NCBI RefSeq assembly: GCF_964204645.1
Contig: NC_134028.1
Coordinates: 14,807,263 to 14,871,262, forward strand
Origin: Tubulanus polymorphus
Taxonomy: Eukaryota > Nemertea > Palaeonemertea > Tubulaniformes > Tubulanidae
Length of the DNA stretch: 64,000 nucleotides
Direction of reading: 5' to 3'
The translations under genes were made by a program, and so were the position numbers. The notes beneath the pieces were generated by a model. The model searched no databases. It saw only the letters and a list, made by a program, of their open reading frames with translations, and was not told the DNA's origin. This document shows positions 56,063-64,000 of this stretch, piece by piece (within the stretch, counting starts at the first letter, position 1; each line of letters starts with the position of its first letter).

Positions 56063-56541
56063 TGGCCATAAGGTAATGTTTTTATACCATCATCTAAAAT
56101 ATGCCTTTTATCATCAAATGGATTCAAACTAGTTTTTTCAACTTCATTTATGTACATCTCGTGATTTTCTGATCTTAAACAATTCATTTTATGTTTCATA
56201 ACAATTGAGTTATATAAACACTTTATATAATCTTGAAATTCTATATGTTTATCAACCACATGTTTTGTTATTCCTTTTAACTTTTTAGCTTCATGATCTT
56301 TTGTTCTGTAACTATACATTTTACTTCTTATCCCAACAAATTCAATCATTTCATCACCCCCTAATTCATCTTTAAACTTACCAGGAATCTTTTTATTATC
56401 ATTGCTAAATAGTTCATGATCTTTGGGATAATTGCTAAAATCAAAATGATGTTTTAATGTTTTTAAATCTTTTGTTATGTCATTTGTCTTGATTTTTAGT
56501 ATGTAACTGTCAGTATTGAAGCAAATTAATGGAAATCCACA
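56059..56541 (-). pseudogene. polB: C-terminal part of PolB-B with the last residues of the intein
   Basis: From the minus strand, 56541-56515 encode CGFPLICFN, hydrophobic residues and a final Asn as in intein block G. Then TDSY (56514 on) completes polymerase motif C, and the frame stays open through DELGGDEMIEF, GIRSKMYSYRTKDHEAKKLKG and LNPFDDKRHILDDG to the stop at 56059. This is the missing half of the 40457-45055 gene. The last 40 codons overlap the convergent zinc-finger gene's end by a few bases. Confidence 0.8.
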
Positions 56542-56545
56542 GTTA

Positions 56546-56696
56546 AAGATTCTCTAATTAAATTAGTAATCTTTTCTACATTTAAAGTTTCTTTATCTAT
56601 TGTTTTTTCATACTCAAATGTTGTTTCATTAGAAAATGCAATATTTTTAATATGCGTAATTACATCAGTGCTGTTAAATTTCATTTCTTTCTCATG
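56546..56696 (-). pseudogene. Inverted middle piece of the MNITVG-type gene of element A
   Basis: Encodes on the minus strand the stretch from EKEMKFN to IRESL. The continuation RFYELDEDFIIDD begins on the plus strand at 56697, and the first codons lie at 45052-45110. So this about 150-bp piece has flipped relative to its neighbours at the inversion joint. Confidence 0.7.
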
Positions 56697-57065
56697 TTTA
56701 AGATTTTATGAATTAGATGAAGATTTTATCATTGATGATATTAAAAGAATAATAACTGAAATATATGAAAATGAAACTAATAATACTATAAATGTTGAAA
56801 TAATTATAACTAAGATAAATAAATATTTTGAAGATAGTAATTTTTTTGAAAAATATATGAGTGATAATAAGTGGATAATAACTGGATTATATAATGGAGC
56901 CTTACTATCAGTTGGAACTGTTGGTTTTTCAATGGTATTAAAAAAGTATTTAAAATGGGAAGTGTTAATGTTGATAGATTTGATATATGATATATGATTA
57001 TGATATTTTAAAATTAACGTTAGCAGTTACTTTATCTAATTTAACTATTGATTAATGGAAAAACA
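56697..57065 (+). pseudogene. Element A copies: end of the MNITVG-type gene and the MSDNKW-type gene
   Basis: 56703-56856 continues the 119-residue gene (LDEDFIIDDIKRIITEIYEN). Its last codons again form the next promoter, and MSDNKWIITGLYNGALLSVG starts at 56857. That gene is frameshifted near 56955 and again around 57050, so it is dead. About 85% similar to the element B genes. Confidence 0.7.
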
Positions 57066-57110
57066 AAAATATATTCCTCCTATATAAATGCGTAATTTTT
57101 TGTTAAATAA

Positions 57111-57392
57111 ATGGCATCTGCAATTATAACTATTATAGGTTCGGCAATTGTTAACGCTTCAGCATTTACTGGTGGTGGTTATTTATTTAAGCATATTGAT
57201 AAAAATGGTTCATTATCAGAACAAAAAAGACTTAACTTAGCATTAGAAAAATATAATAAAGCTGCAGAAGAATACAGAAAAAAGAGACAAAATTACATGG
57301 ATTATATTAACAAAGAATTATATGATCAGAAGATTTCACATAGAGATTTTCAATCAGTTGATGATGCAATGAGTTTATATATAATAAATTAG
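57111..57392 (+). pseudogene. Element A copy of the MASAII-type membrane protein, 3' truncated
   Basis: Starts MASAIITIIGSAIVNASAFT with Gly-Gly-Gly-Tyr where both element B copies have a stop. The coiled-coil part is intact. After FQSVDDAMSLY a deletion removes the C-terminal membrane helix and the frame ends at IIN. Confidence 0.65.
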
Positions 57393-57411
57393 TAATTTCT
57401 TTTCTAAATAA

Positions 57412-57834
57412 ATGGATTATAAAGTTGATAATATTGATATTATTCCTCATGATATAAATAAAACTAAATTAAAAACATATTTAGAAAAACAAATATTAGA
57501 ATTTGAAAGTGACTTAAAGATAAAAAAGAAAAAATATTTAAAAAGTAAAATTATCTATTATTTTATTATCAGTGGTTCAGTTAAAATTAGTTCTGTAATA
57601 ACATTTCTAGCAATATTCAGTCCATTAACACCTTTAGCTATATCAATTGGTGTGTTAGGTTTAAGTTCAAGTGTTTTAACTGGTATAAGTTTAAAATTAA
57701 ATATAAAAAGTAATAAAGAAAAAATTAAAACTAATATAAAAGGAATTAATAGATTAAAAAATACACTAGATTATATAATAAGTTTAAATGGTAATATAAC
57801 AGTTGAAGACCAAGATAGATTATTAAAAGAATAA
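57412..57834 (+). pseudogene. Element A copy of the two-helix membrane protein
   Basis: 140 codons, close to 52434-52859. It starts MDYKVDNIDIIPHDI after a TTTCTTTTCTAAATAAATGG promoter. A TAA in place of a Leu codon ends it five residues early, so it could still work. Confidence 0.6.
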
Positions 57835-57862
57835 ATAAATTATTAATTTTTTAATTATATAA

Positions 57863-58135
57863 ATGGTAGATAGTTTTCCAAAAGCTTTTCAATATAATAA
57901 ATCAATTAAATATAATATTCCTGCAATAGATTTTAATAAAGATATTTCATATAGAAATGAAGTTTAAAATTCATTAATAAATTTAGATATTTATGTTACT
58001 GAAAGTAATAATTTTAATGTAGAGATGGAAAATATATTCAATGTTTACGTAATTACTTTTAAAGATTTAAATGAGGCAAAACAATGGTTATTAAAATCCA
58101 ATATGAAATATTGGCAGAACCAATTAAATTTATAC
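57863..58135 (+). pseudogene. Element A copy of the 462-residue protein, 5' fragment
   Basis: MVDSFPKAFQYNKSIKYNIP follows TTAATTTTTTAATTATATAAATGG. A TAA near 57964 replaces Leu, and the copy stops at NQLNLY, where the second tandem unit begins. Confidence 0.75.
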
Positions 58136-58898
58136 TTTTATTATGTGCAATTTTATCAGCTTCATTTCTTATACTAATAATTTCTCTAATTGCTTTATCA
58201 GAAAATATATTTAAATCTTCTAATTGTTGATCTGTTGCATCAATTAATCCATTCGGTAAAAGTTTTTCAATTGGAACTTTATTTGATTTAAGTTTACTAG
58301 TTTTGGAAGTTATATTCTGTTCAGAAGTTGTTTCTGTTTCTGATTTCTTTTTGATTATTTCAAATAATTCATTAATTCTTTGTTTAAATACGTCTATATC
58401 ATTACCAGTTAATTCTTGTTTTATAACATCAGTTATTACATTACTATTACTAATTCTTTTAATTCTATCTGGATCTAAATCACTCAAAGTTGATTTTGTT
58501 AATATTTTATTTTTATTATTTTTATAAGTGATATCAATATAATAATCACCTTTCAAATGATAATACCATTTACCATTATCTAAAAATTTTAATTGATCTG
58601 CTAAAGGTCCAACGTCTTCATCATTTATGTTAAGTTTAGAATTTTCAATTATACGTTCTAATTTAGGTATTTTGTTTAAATTATCTAAATCGTGTTTTAC
58701 TAAATCTGGGTCTAAATTTTCATGATTTAATTGTGATTCTGCATTTTTAATATAATCAGGCATATTTAAATTATTACTATATTCTGGCTCATTACCGTCA
58801 TTAAAACTTGTTTCACTAAAATCAGGTTGTTGTTCATCAGTTATGCCAGGTTCATCAAAATTATCCATTCCAATATCTTCTCCACCTTCTACATCCAT
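58136..58898 (-). pseudogene. Second copy of the coiled-coil membrane protein, 3' truncated
   Basis: Identical in its first about 255 residues to the gene at 49545-51014, then cut at NEADKIAHNKS by the duplication joint. The frame runs on into unrelated sequence to 58059. The coiled coil and membrane segments are missing. Confidence 0.8.
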
Positions 58899-58914
58899 TT
58901 ATATAATAAAAAAA

Positions 58915-60303
58915 TCAAAATTTAAAATATAATATTCCTCCCATAACAATTCCTATACAAGTTAAAGCTAATTTAGTATTTTCATGGGATTTATTATCAT
59001 TATCAATTTTAATTATATCATGTTGAATATTATCAGTTTTAATATGTTCTGTAGTATTGCAATCTTTTATTTTTGAATCATAATCCAATTTAATATTTTT
59101 AGTTTTAGTTTCAGTTGATTGAATATGTTTTTTATTTTTTTCACCTTCCATTAATTTTGGAGCAGTAATAATCTTTTTATTTATATCATTTAATCCAAAT
59201 GAATTATTTATTGTTGCAGTTTTAATTAGATTATTATAACCAATTATATTTCCCATCTTTAGTACTAAATCATTAGAAATAATTAATAGATTAGGGCCTA
59301 TACAATAATTTAATCTAATATGTGATTTATCTAAATAATTTTGATATCTTACAATGTTTTCTGGAATAGATCTATTTTTATCATTATGAATTGAATCTTC
59401 AAATAATACTTTGAATTGTTTCTGTGTATCAAATGATGTATTTAAATTTCCAATTATTGGGGATCTTGTTTCAACTTGCGCACCTAAAATACATATCAAA
59501 TAAGTTCTAATAGATTGATTTATTCTTTGTATACCTGATTTAGTAAAACCTTCACTATTTTCTAAAATAAAATAAACCCAACCATTATTGTTTTCTTGTT
59601 TTAAATGATCATAAAATTTCGGTAATTTATTGAAATATAATGTTTCTAAATCCTTTGTTTCTATTTTACCATAACCTAATTTATTATTATAGATATTGTA
59701 AAAGCTATTAGATGGTATGGGAAGTGTACAATATGCTGCAACATTTTCAGGGCAAGGAAGTGATCTTATTGTTCCAATTTTTGTTCTAAAATCAGAATTA
59801 TTTATATCTATATTAAATTCATTGCAAATTTTATAAAACTTTGATAAATTAATATTATTATCTAATTCTTTAAAATATCTAGATCCTGGTAAAGCGCACT
59901 CTAATTCATTTAATACTATTCTGATTTGAAAGTATGTATGAAATCTAAATAAACTTTGAATTAATTTATATTTAGAATTATTCAAATGATCATTCCAACT
60001 AATTCCATAACCTGTTGTTGCACAATAAACAGCAAAATTTAATTGGTTCTGCCAATACTTCATATTAGATTTTAATAACCATTGTTTTTCATCTTTCAAT
60101 TTTTTAAAATTAATTAAATATACATGAAATATATTTTCCATCTTTGCATTAAAATTATTAGTTTCAGTAACATAAATTTCTAAATTAGTTAATGAATCTA
60201 AAACTTCATTTCTATATGTAATATCTTTATTAAAATCTATTGCAGGAATATTATATTTAATTGATTTATTATATTGGAAAGCTTTTGGAAAACTATCTAC
60301 CAT
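58915..60303 (-). CDS. 462-residue conserved element protein, intact copy
   Basis: Starts MVDSFPKAFQYNKSIKYNIP with a standard promoter. The main part is soluble and mixed alpha/beta, with landmarks KSNMKYWQNQLNFAVYCATT, SLFRFHTYFQIRIVLNELEC, ENSEGFTKSGIQRINQSIRT and LICILGAQVETRSPIIGNL. The last about 90 residues are a polar tail and one C-terminal membrane helix (LALTCIGIVMGGILYFKF). I recognise the general family as a recurring gene of animal Maverick-type elements but know no function. It lacks a Walker motif, so it is not the packaging ATPase. It lies among the virion-type genes, so a structural role is likely. Confidence 0.7.
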   Translation of the reverse strand: MVDSFPKAFQYNKSIKYNIPAIDFNKDITYRNEVLDSLTNLEIYVTETNNFNAKMENIFHVYLINFKKLKDEKQWLLKSNMKYWQNQLNFAVYCATTGYGISWNDHLNNSKYKLIQSLFRFHTYFQIRIVLNELECALPGSRYFKELDNNINLSKFYKICNEFNIDINNSDFRTKIGTIRSLPCPENVAAYCTLPIPSNSFYNIYNNKLGYGKIETKDLETLYFNKLPKFYDHLKQENNNGWVYFILENSEGFTKSGIQRINQSIRTYLICILGAQVETRSPIIGNLNTSFDTQKQFKVLFEDSIHNDKNRSIPENIVRYQNYLDKSHIRLNYCIGPNLLIISNDLVLKMGNIIGYNNLIKTATINNSFGLNDINKKIITAPKLMEGEKNKKHIQSTETKTKNIKLDYDSKIKDCNTTEHIKTDNIQHDIIKIDNDNKSHENTKLALTCIGIVMGGILYFKF

Positions 60304-60319
60304 TTATATAATAAAAAAA

Positions 60320-60745
60320 TTAATAATTTATTAATTCTTTTAATAATTTATCTTGTTCTTCAACTGTTATATGACCATTTAAACTTATTATATAATCTAG
60401 TGTATTTTTTAATTTATTAATTTCTTTTATATTCGTTTTAATTTTTTCTTTATTACTTTTTATATTCAATTTTGAACTTATACCGGTTAAAACACTTGAT
60501 GATAATCCTAACACACCAATTGATATAGCTAAAGGTGTTAATGGACTGAAAATTGCTAGAAATGTTATTACAGAACTAATTGTAACCGAACCACTTATAA
60601 TCAAATAATATATAATTCTAGATTTTAAATATTTTTTCTTTTTAACATTTAAATCATTTTCAAATTCTAATATTTGTTTTTCTAAATATGTTTTTAATTT
60701 AGTTCTATTTATATCATGAGGAATAATATCAATATTATCATCCAT
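60320..60745 (-). CDS. Two-helix membrane protein, second copy
   Basis: 141 codons, differing from 52434-52859 by one residue (Lys to Asn near position 34). Intact, with the same promoter and neighbours. Confidence 0.65.
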   Translation of the reverse strand: MDDNIDIIPHDINRTKLKTYLEKQILEFENDLNVKKKKYLKSRIIYYLIISGSVTISSVITFLAIFSPLTPLAISIGVLGLSSSVLTGISSKLNIKSNKEKIKTNIKEINKLKNTLDYIISLNGHITVEEQDKLLKELINY

Positions 60746-60764
60746 TTATTTAGCAAAAAAATTA

Positions 60765-61187
60765 CTAATTAGTAAACTTATAAGCAACAAATATGACAAT
60801 AACTGTTCCGCCTAAAATCCAAATTATTTCATATTTCTGTTGTTCTTTACTTGGGGTATAATAATCTGATAATTTAGGTTTGTATAGATGTAATTTTTCT
60901 TTATTGCTTACCGCGTTATATAAACTCATTGCAGCATCGACTGATTGAAAATCTCTATGTGAAATCTTCTGATCATATAATTCCTTGTTAATATAATCCA
61001 TATAGTTTTGCCTCTTTTCTCTATATTCTTCTGCAGCTTTATTATATTTTTCTAATGCTAAGTTATGTCTTCTTTGTTCTCCTAATGAACTATTTTTATC
61101 AATATGCTTGAATAAATATCAACCACCAGTAAATGCCAAAGCGTTAACAATTGCCGATCCTATAATAGTTATAATTGCAGATGCCAT
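60765..61187 (-). pseudogene. Coiled-coil membrane protein, second copy, same TGA
   Basis: As 52879-53301, with TGA at 61119-61121. The shared lesion shows it existed before duplication. Confidence 0.6.
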
Positions 61188-61211
61188 TTATTTAGTGAAA
61201 AAATTATGCAT

Positions 61212-61433
61212 TTATATAATAGGAATATATTTTTGTTTTTCTAAATAATCAATAGTTAAATTAGATAAAGTAACTGCTAATGTTAATTTTAAGATATCAT
61301 TGATATCAAATCTATCAACATTAACAATTCCCATTTTAAATACTTTTTTTAATACCATTGAATAACCAACAGTTCCAACTGATAGTAATGCTACATTATA
61401 TAATCCAGTTATTATCCACTTATTATCACTCAT
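61212..61433 (-). CDS. 73-residue hydrophobic protein, second copy
   Basis: Identical to 53326-53547; start codon abuts the stop of the upstream gene. Confidence 0.6.
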   Translation of the reverse strand: MSDNKWIITGLYNVALLSVGTVGYSMVLKKVFKMGIVNVDRFDINDILKLTLAVTLSNLTIDYLEKQKYIPII

Positions 61434-61793
61434 TTATTTACCAAAAAAATTACTATCTTCAATATATTTAGTAGTCTTATTTATAATTATTTCAACATTT
61501 ATTTCATTACTAGTTTCATGATTATCATATATTTTGGTTAATATGTTTTTAATATCATCTATGATAAAATCTTCATCTAATTCATAAAATCTTAAAGATT
61601 CTCTAATTAAATTAGTAATCTTTTCTACATTTAAAGTTTCTTTATCTATTGTTTTTTCATACTCAAATGTTGTTTCATTAGAAAATGCAATATTTTTGAT
61701 ATGTATAATTACATCATTAATGTTAAATTTCATTTCTTTCTCGCGTTTAAAATCAAATCCAAAACATATACTCGGTCCAACAGTTATATTCAT
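61434..61793 (-). CDS. 119-residue acidic protein, second copy
   Basis: One residue (Lys to Glu near position 20) differs from 53548-53907. Intact. Confidence 0.6.
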   Translation of the reverse strand: MNITVGPSICFGFDFKREKEMKFNINDVIIHIKNIAFSNETTFEYEKTIDKETLNVEKITNLIRESLRFYELDEDFIIDDIKNILTKIYDNHETSNEINVEIIINKTTKYIEDSNFFGK

Positions 61794-61809
61794 TTATATA
61801 ATGAAAAAA

Positions 61810-62568
61810 TTACTCTTTACATCTTATAACTAATTCATAAATTACAGGAAAGTTATTCAAATCAATTAAATATCCATTATGATTTCTTATTTCTAATTTA
61901 AAATTATTAAATTGAGGAATACAAGGTTTAAAATCACATTCGTCTAAATTATAATTTATTTGCGTTCCAAATTGTTTGACATTCTTCAATGGTAAAATAT
62001 TTAATATACTAGAATTACAAATTGTATCTTTAGTTGCTTCAAATGTTTTTGTAGGATCAATTAAATTGCAATAAATATAAAAATGTGTAAAAGGTATTAT
62101 ATTTGAATTACCGTCTACGTTTCCTGTAACAGTTTGTGGTTTAATTCCTAACAGTTTAGCTAAAGGTTTCCTTACCATAAATGCATGTTTGCTTTCATCA
62201 TCTAACTTTATTTTTATTTTATCAGAACTATCACTTTTTATAAATCTAATTGAAAATTTATATTCACTTCCAAGTTTTAGTCGTGCTCTCCGATTAATTT
62301 CTTGGGCTAATGTTTCTAAATTATATAACCCTGGTTTTAAAAATAGATGAAACCATTTATTTATAATTCTAATATGAATTAAAAAGACTCTATGTTCAAG
62401 AGTTTTATCTGATATATTATAAAAAGAGTTACATAAACTTATATTAACTAATTTTAAATCTACACAATTCTTAAATTCTCTATCTGATTGAACTAGTAAA
62501 TTATGTGATTTATAATTTGTAAGTTTTCTACAATCAACAAATATTCTGTATTCTTTTAATTCACCCAT
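61810..62568 (-). CDS. Penton-like protein, second copy
   Basis: 252 codons, one substitution (Leu to Ser at about residue 28) from 53924-54682. Intact, with the same promoter and divergent neighbour. Confidence 0.6.
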   Translation of the reverse strand: MGELKEYRIFVDCRKLTNYKSHNLLVQSDREFKNCVDLKLVNISLCNSFYNISDKTLEHRVFLIHIRIINKWFHLFLKPGLYNLETLAQEINRRARLKLGSEYKFSIRFIKSDSSDKIKIKLDDESKHAFMVRKPLAKLLGIKPQTVTGNVDGNSNIIPFTHFYIYCNLIDPTKTFEATKDTICNSSILNILPLKNVKQFGTQINYNLDECDFKPCIPQFNNFKLEIRNHNGYLIDLNNFPVIYELVIRCKE

Positions 62569-62626
62569 TATTTATAACACAAAAAAATTACCTCTCATCA
62601 CCACTAGTAATTTTTTTCCCTAATAA

Positions 62627-63948
62627 ATGGATGAGAAGATACCATGCGAAATTTGTGGTGAACTTCTAAGAAAAAGTAATATGGCTCGACATATTAAAAA
62701 ACATGATGAAAATTATAAACCCCTAAACTAAACTGCCCAAAATGTAATAAATCATTCTTAAGAAATTATGTTAAAAAACGTTCAGAGAAGTGTAAAATTA
62801 ATAACGCAACGGTTAATGTTGATAGTAACGAAAGTAATAGTAATTCTGTTGAAGTTGAACCTGAAATTATTTGGAAAAGAGCTTTCTTATTCTATGACAA
62901 GGATAATATAAAAGGTTATATCTGCGAGCCTTGTCGAATGAAATTTAGTCCTGAAAATATAGAAGATTGGGAGAATCATCAATTTCGTAAAATACATATA
63001 GATAAAATTTCTTATAAATTTGAAAATGAATTCAATGAAAGAAAAAATAATATATTAGAAAAAATGAAATATGAGAAAACATTACCAGATAATAAAGAAA
63101 CAGTTGAAAAGTTAGAAAAACAACATAATGAATTAACAAGAAAAACATATTGTAAATGTTGTAAATTGATTATTACAACAAGTAATTCAAATCTACATAA
63201 TAGAACAATAAAACATAAAGAAAACGTAAGAAAATACCAAGAGCTTAATGAAGATCTATTACCAATAAATTATAAACAAAAATGCCCACAATGTAATTAT
63301 GCGACCTTAAGGCAATAAGGTACTTTGTTATTTTTTAATGAATGTGGATGGCAAAAGAATTTATGGGGTGAAGAAAAAACTAGAGATTTTCTCATAGAAC
63401 CAAAATTAAATTATCTAGATGAAATTTTTAAAATATTTTCTATAGAAGATCATACACCAGAATATATGCAATGGCTTGAAAAAATGAAAATGATAGAAAA
63501 TAAAAATGGTGAAATAACTAAAAAAGATATTATAAAAACAATTATTCCATCAACATTTAACACAAAACAAAAGAAAATGTATTTATATTTATTATTAACG
63601 ATTATTATGAAAAACCTAAATTAACAGAAGAAGATATGGAAAATATAAAAAAAACATTCAAACAAATATTAATGTCATTTGGAAAATAGAATAACAGATT
63701 CAATTAATTATGAATTCTTTTTAAATAAGATTGTAAATTATTTAAACATCGATATTATAATTCCATTTGACGAATTAACAAACAAAAAGAAACAAAGTGA
63801 GCGATATGAAATGTGGTACAAGATAGAACTTTATTTAAATGAGAAAAATGAAATGGAAGAACCTAAACAAATTATACAAGAACAATTAAATGAAAATGAA
63901 GAAGCCAATAGTGATTTCGAGTATGATGATATTGATTTTCTGTTTTAA
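62627..63948 (+). pseudogene. Multi-zinc-finger protein, second copy, same breaks
   Basis: As 54741-56062. Among the few differences, one Tyr in the YCKYCK knuckle is Cys here (YCKCCK). The frameshifts and the TAA are shared. Confidence 0.6.
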
Positions 63949-64000
63949 TGGCCATAAGGTAATGTTTTTATACCATCATCTAAAATATGCCTTTTATCAT
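63945..64000 (-). pseudogene. polB: PolB C-terminus, second copy, cut by the window edge
   Basis: The last codons of the 56059-56541 fragment, identical as far as the window goes. Confidence 0.7.

Larger units (their letters stand above)
50250..58135. repeat. First copy of a 7,886-bp tandem duplication
   Basis: Every feature from 50250 to 56114 recurs 7,886 bp downstream (7,884 left of the 2-bp indel at 51760). The unit spans part of element B, the inversion joint and the element A fragments, so the duplication came after both the nesting and the inversion. Confidence 0.9.
58136..64000. repeat. Second tandem copy (runs off the window)
   Basis: About a dozen substitutions and one 2-bp indel separate it from 50250-56114, roughly 99.8% identity by eye. 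The joint sits in TTATACTTTTATTATGTGC, where the ends share short sequence. Confidence 0.9.

Overview
The window looks like nuclear DNA of an AT-rich invertebrate animal. Genes carry ordinary GT-AG introns, the first 34 kb is dense in metazoan-type transposons, and the last 35 kb is a pile-up of Polinton/Maverick-like (virus-related) elements. Species cannot be read from the sequence. The integrase-before-reverse-transcriptase Ty3/gypsy element belongs to a class first described in deuterostomes, which is a hint and not proof.

1-14 kb (+): one multi-exon gene whose first half is a complete ubiquitin-specific protease (USP) domain and whose second half is a retroviral-type DDE integrase with an HHCC zinc module. 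Splice phases agree through almost all exons, but one integrase exon has an in-frame TAA. A 144-bp unit carrying a 42-bp exon is repeated three times between the halves. Introns carry a 1.48-kb DNA transposon with 5-bp target duplications and smaller inverted-repeat elements.

14-23.6 kb: AT-rich non-coding DNA, a perfect GC-rich hairpin and satellite-like repeats, then a minus-strand, intron-containing, decayed gene for an OTU cysteine protease followed by a PHD finger. It is bounded by copies of a repeat that forms a large palindrome at 23.4-23.8 kb.

24.0-29.06 kb (-): a Gmr1-like Ty3/gypsy retrotransposon (gag; protease-integrase-RT-RNase H) with a 322-bp 3' LTR, a tRNA-Pro-type primer site, a truncated 5' LTR and several lesions. 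It sits inside a 91-bp tandem repeat array.

29.3-64 kb: Polinton/Maverick-like DNA interrupted by an apparently intact two-exon FLYWCH-MULE transposase gene (32.5-34.1 kb). Two elements are nested. Element A supplies a decayed protein-primed family B DNA polymerase (PolB) without intein, a zinc-ribbon/HNH nuclease, a small conserved protein and the first part of a penton-like gene. Element B begins exactly inside that penton gene: 341/345-bp terminal repeats starting with AG abut a 6-bp duplication (TATGAT). B carries a second PolB interrupted at the catalytic YxDTDS motif by a LAGLIDADG intein, a zinc-finger gene, a penton-like gene, a run of small membrane/virion-type genes and a double-jelly-roll-type major capsid gene. 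An inversion with ends near 45.05 and 56.54 kb has split PolB-B inside the intein. About 16 kb of element B can be accounted for.

Nearly every gene in A and B is preceded by the same compact motif, a T-run followed within a few bases by ATAAATG that includes the start codon, resembling poxvirus-type late promoters. A 7,886-bp segment (50,250-58,135) is followed by a nearly identical tandem copy that runs off the window. The capsid gene is interrupted by eight copies of a 118-bp CpG-rich minisatellite. No packaging ATPase, maturation protease or Polinton integrase was found in A or B, so the group is either an unusual lineage or has lost these genes.
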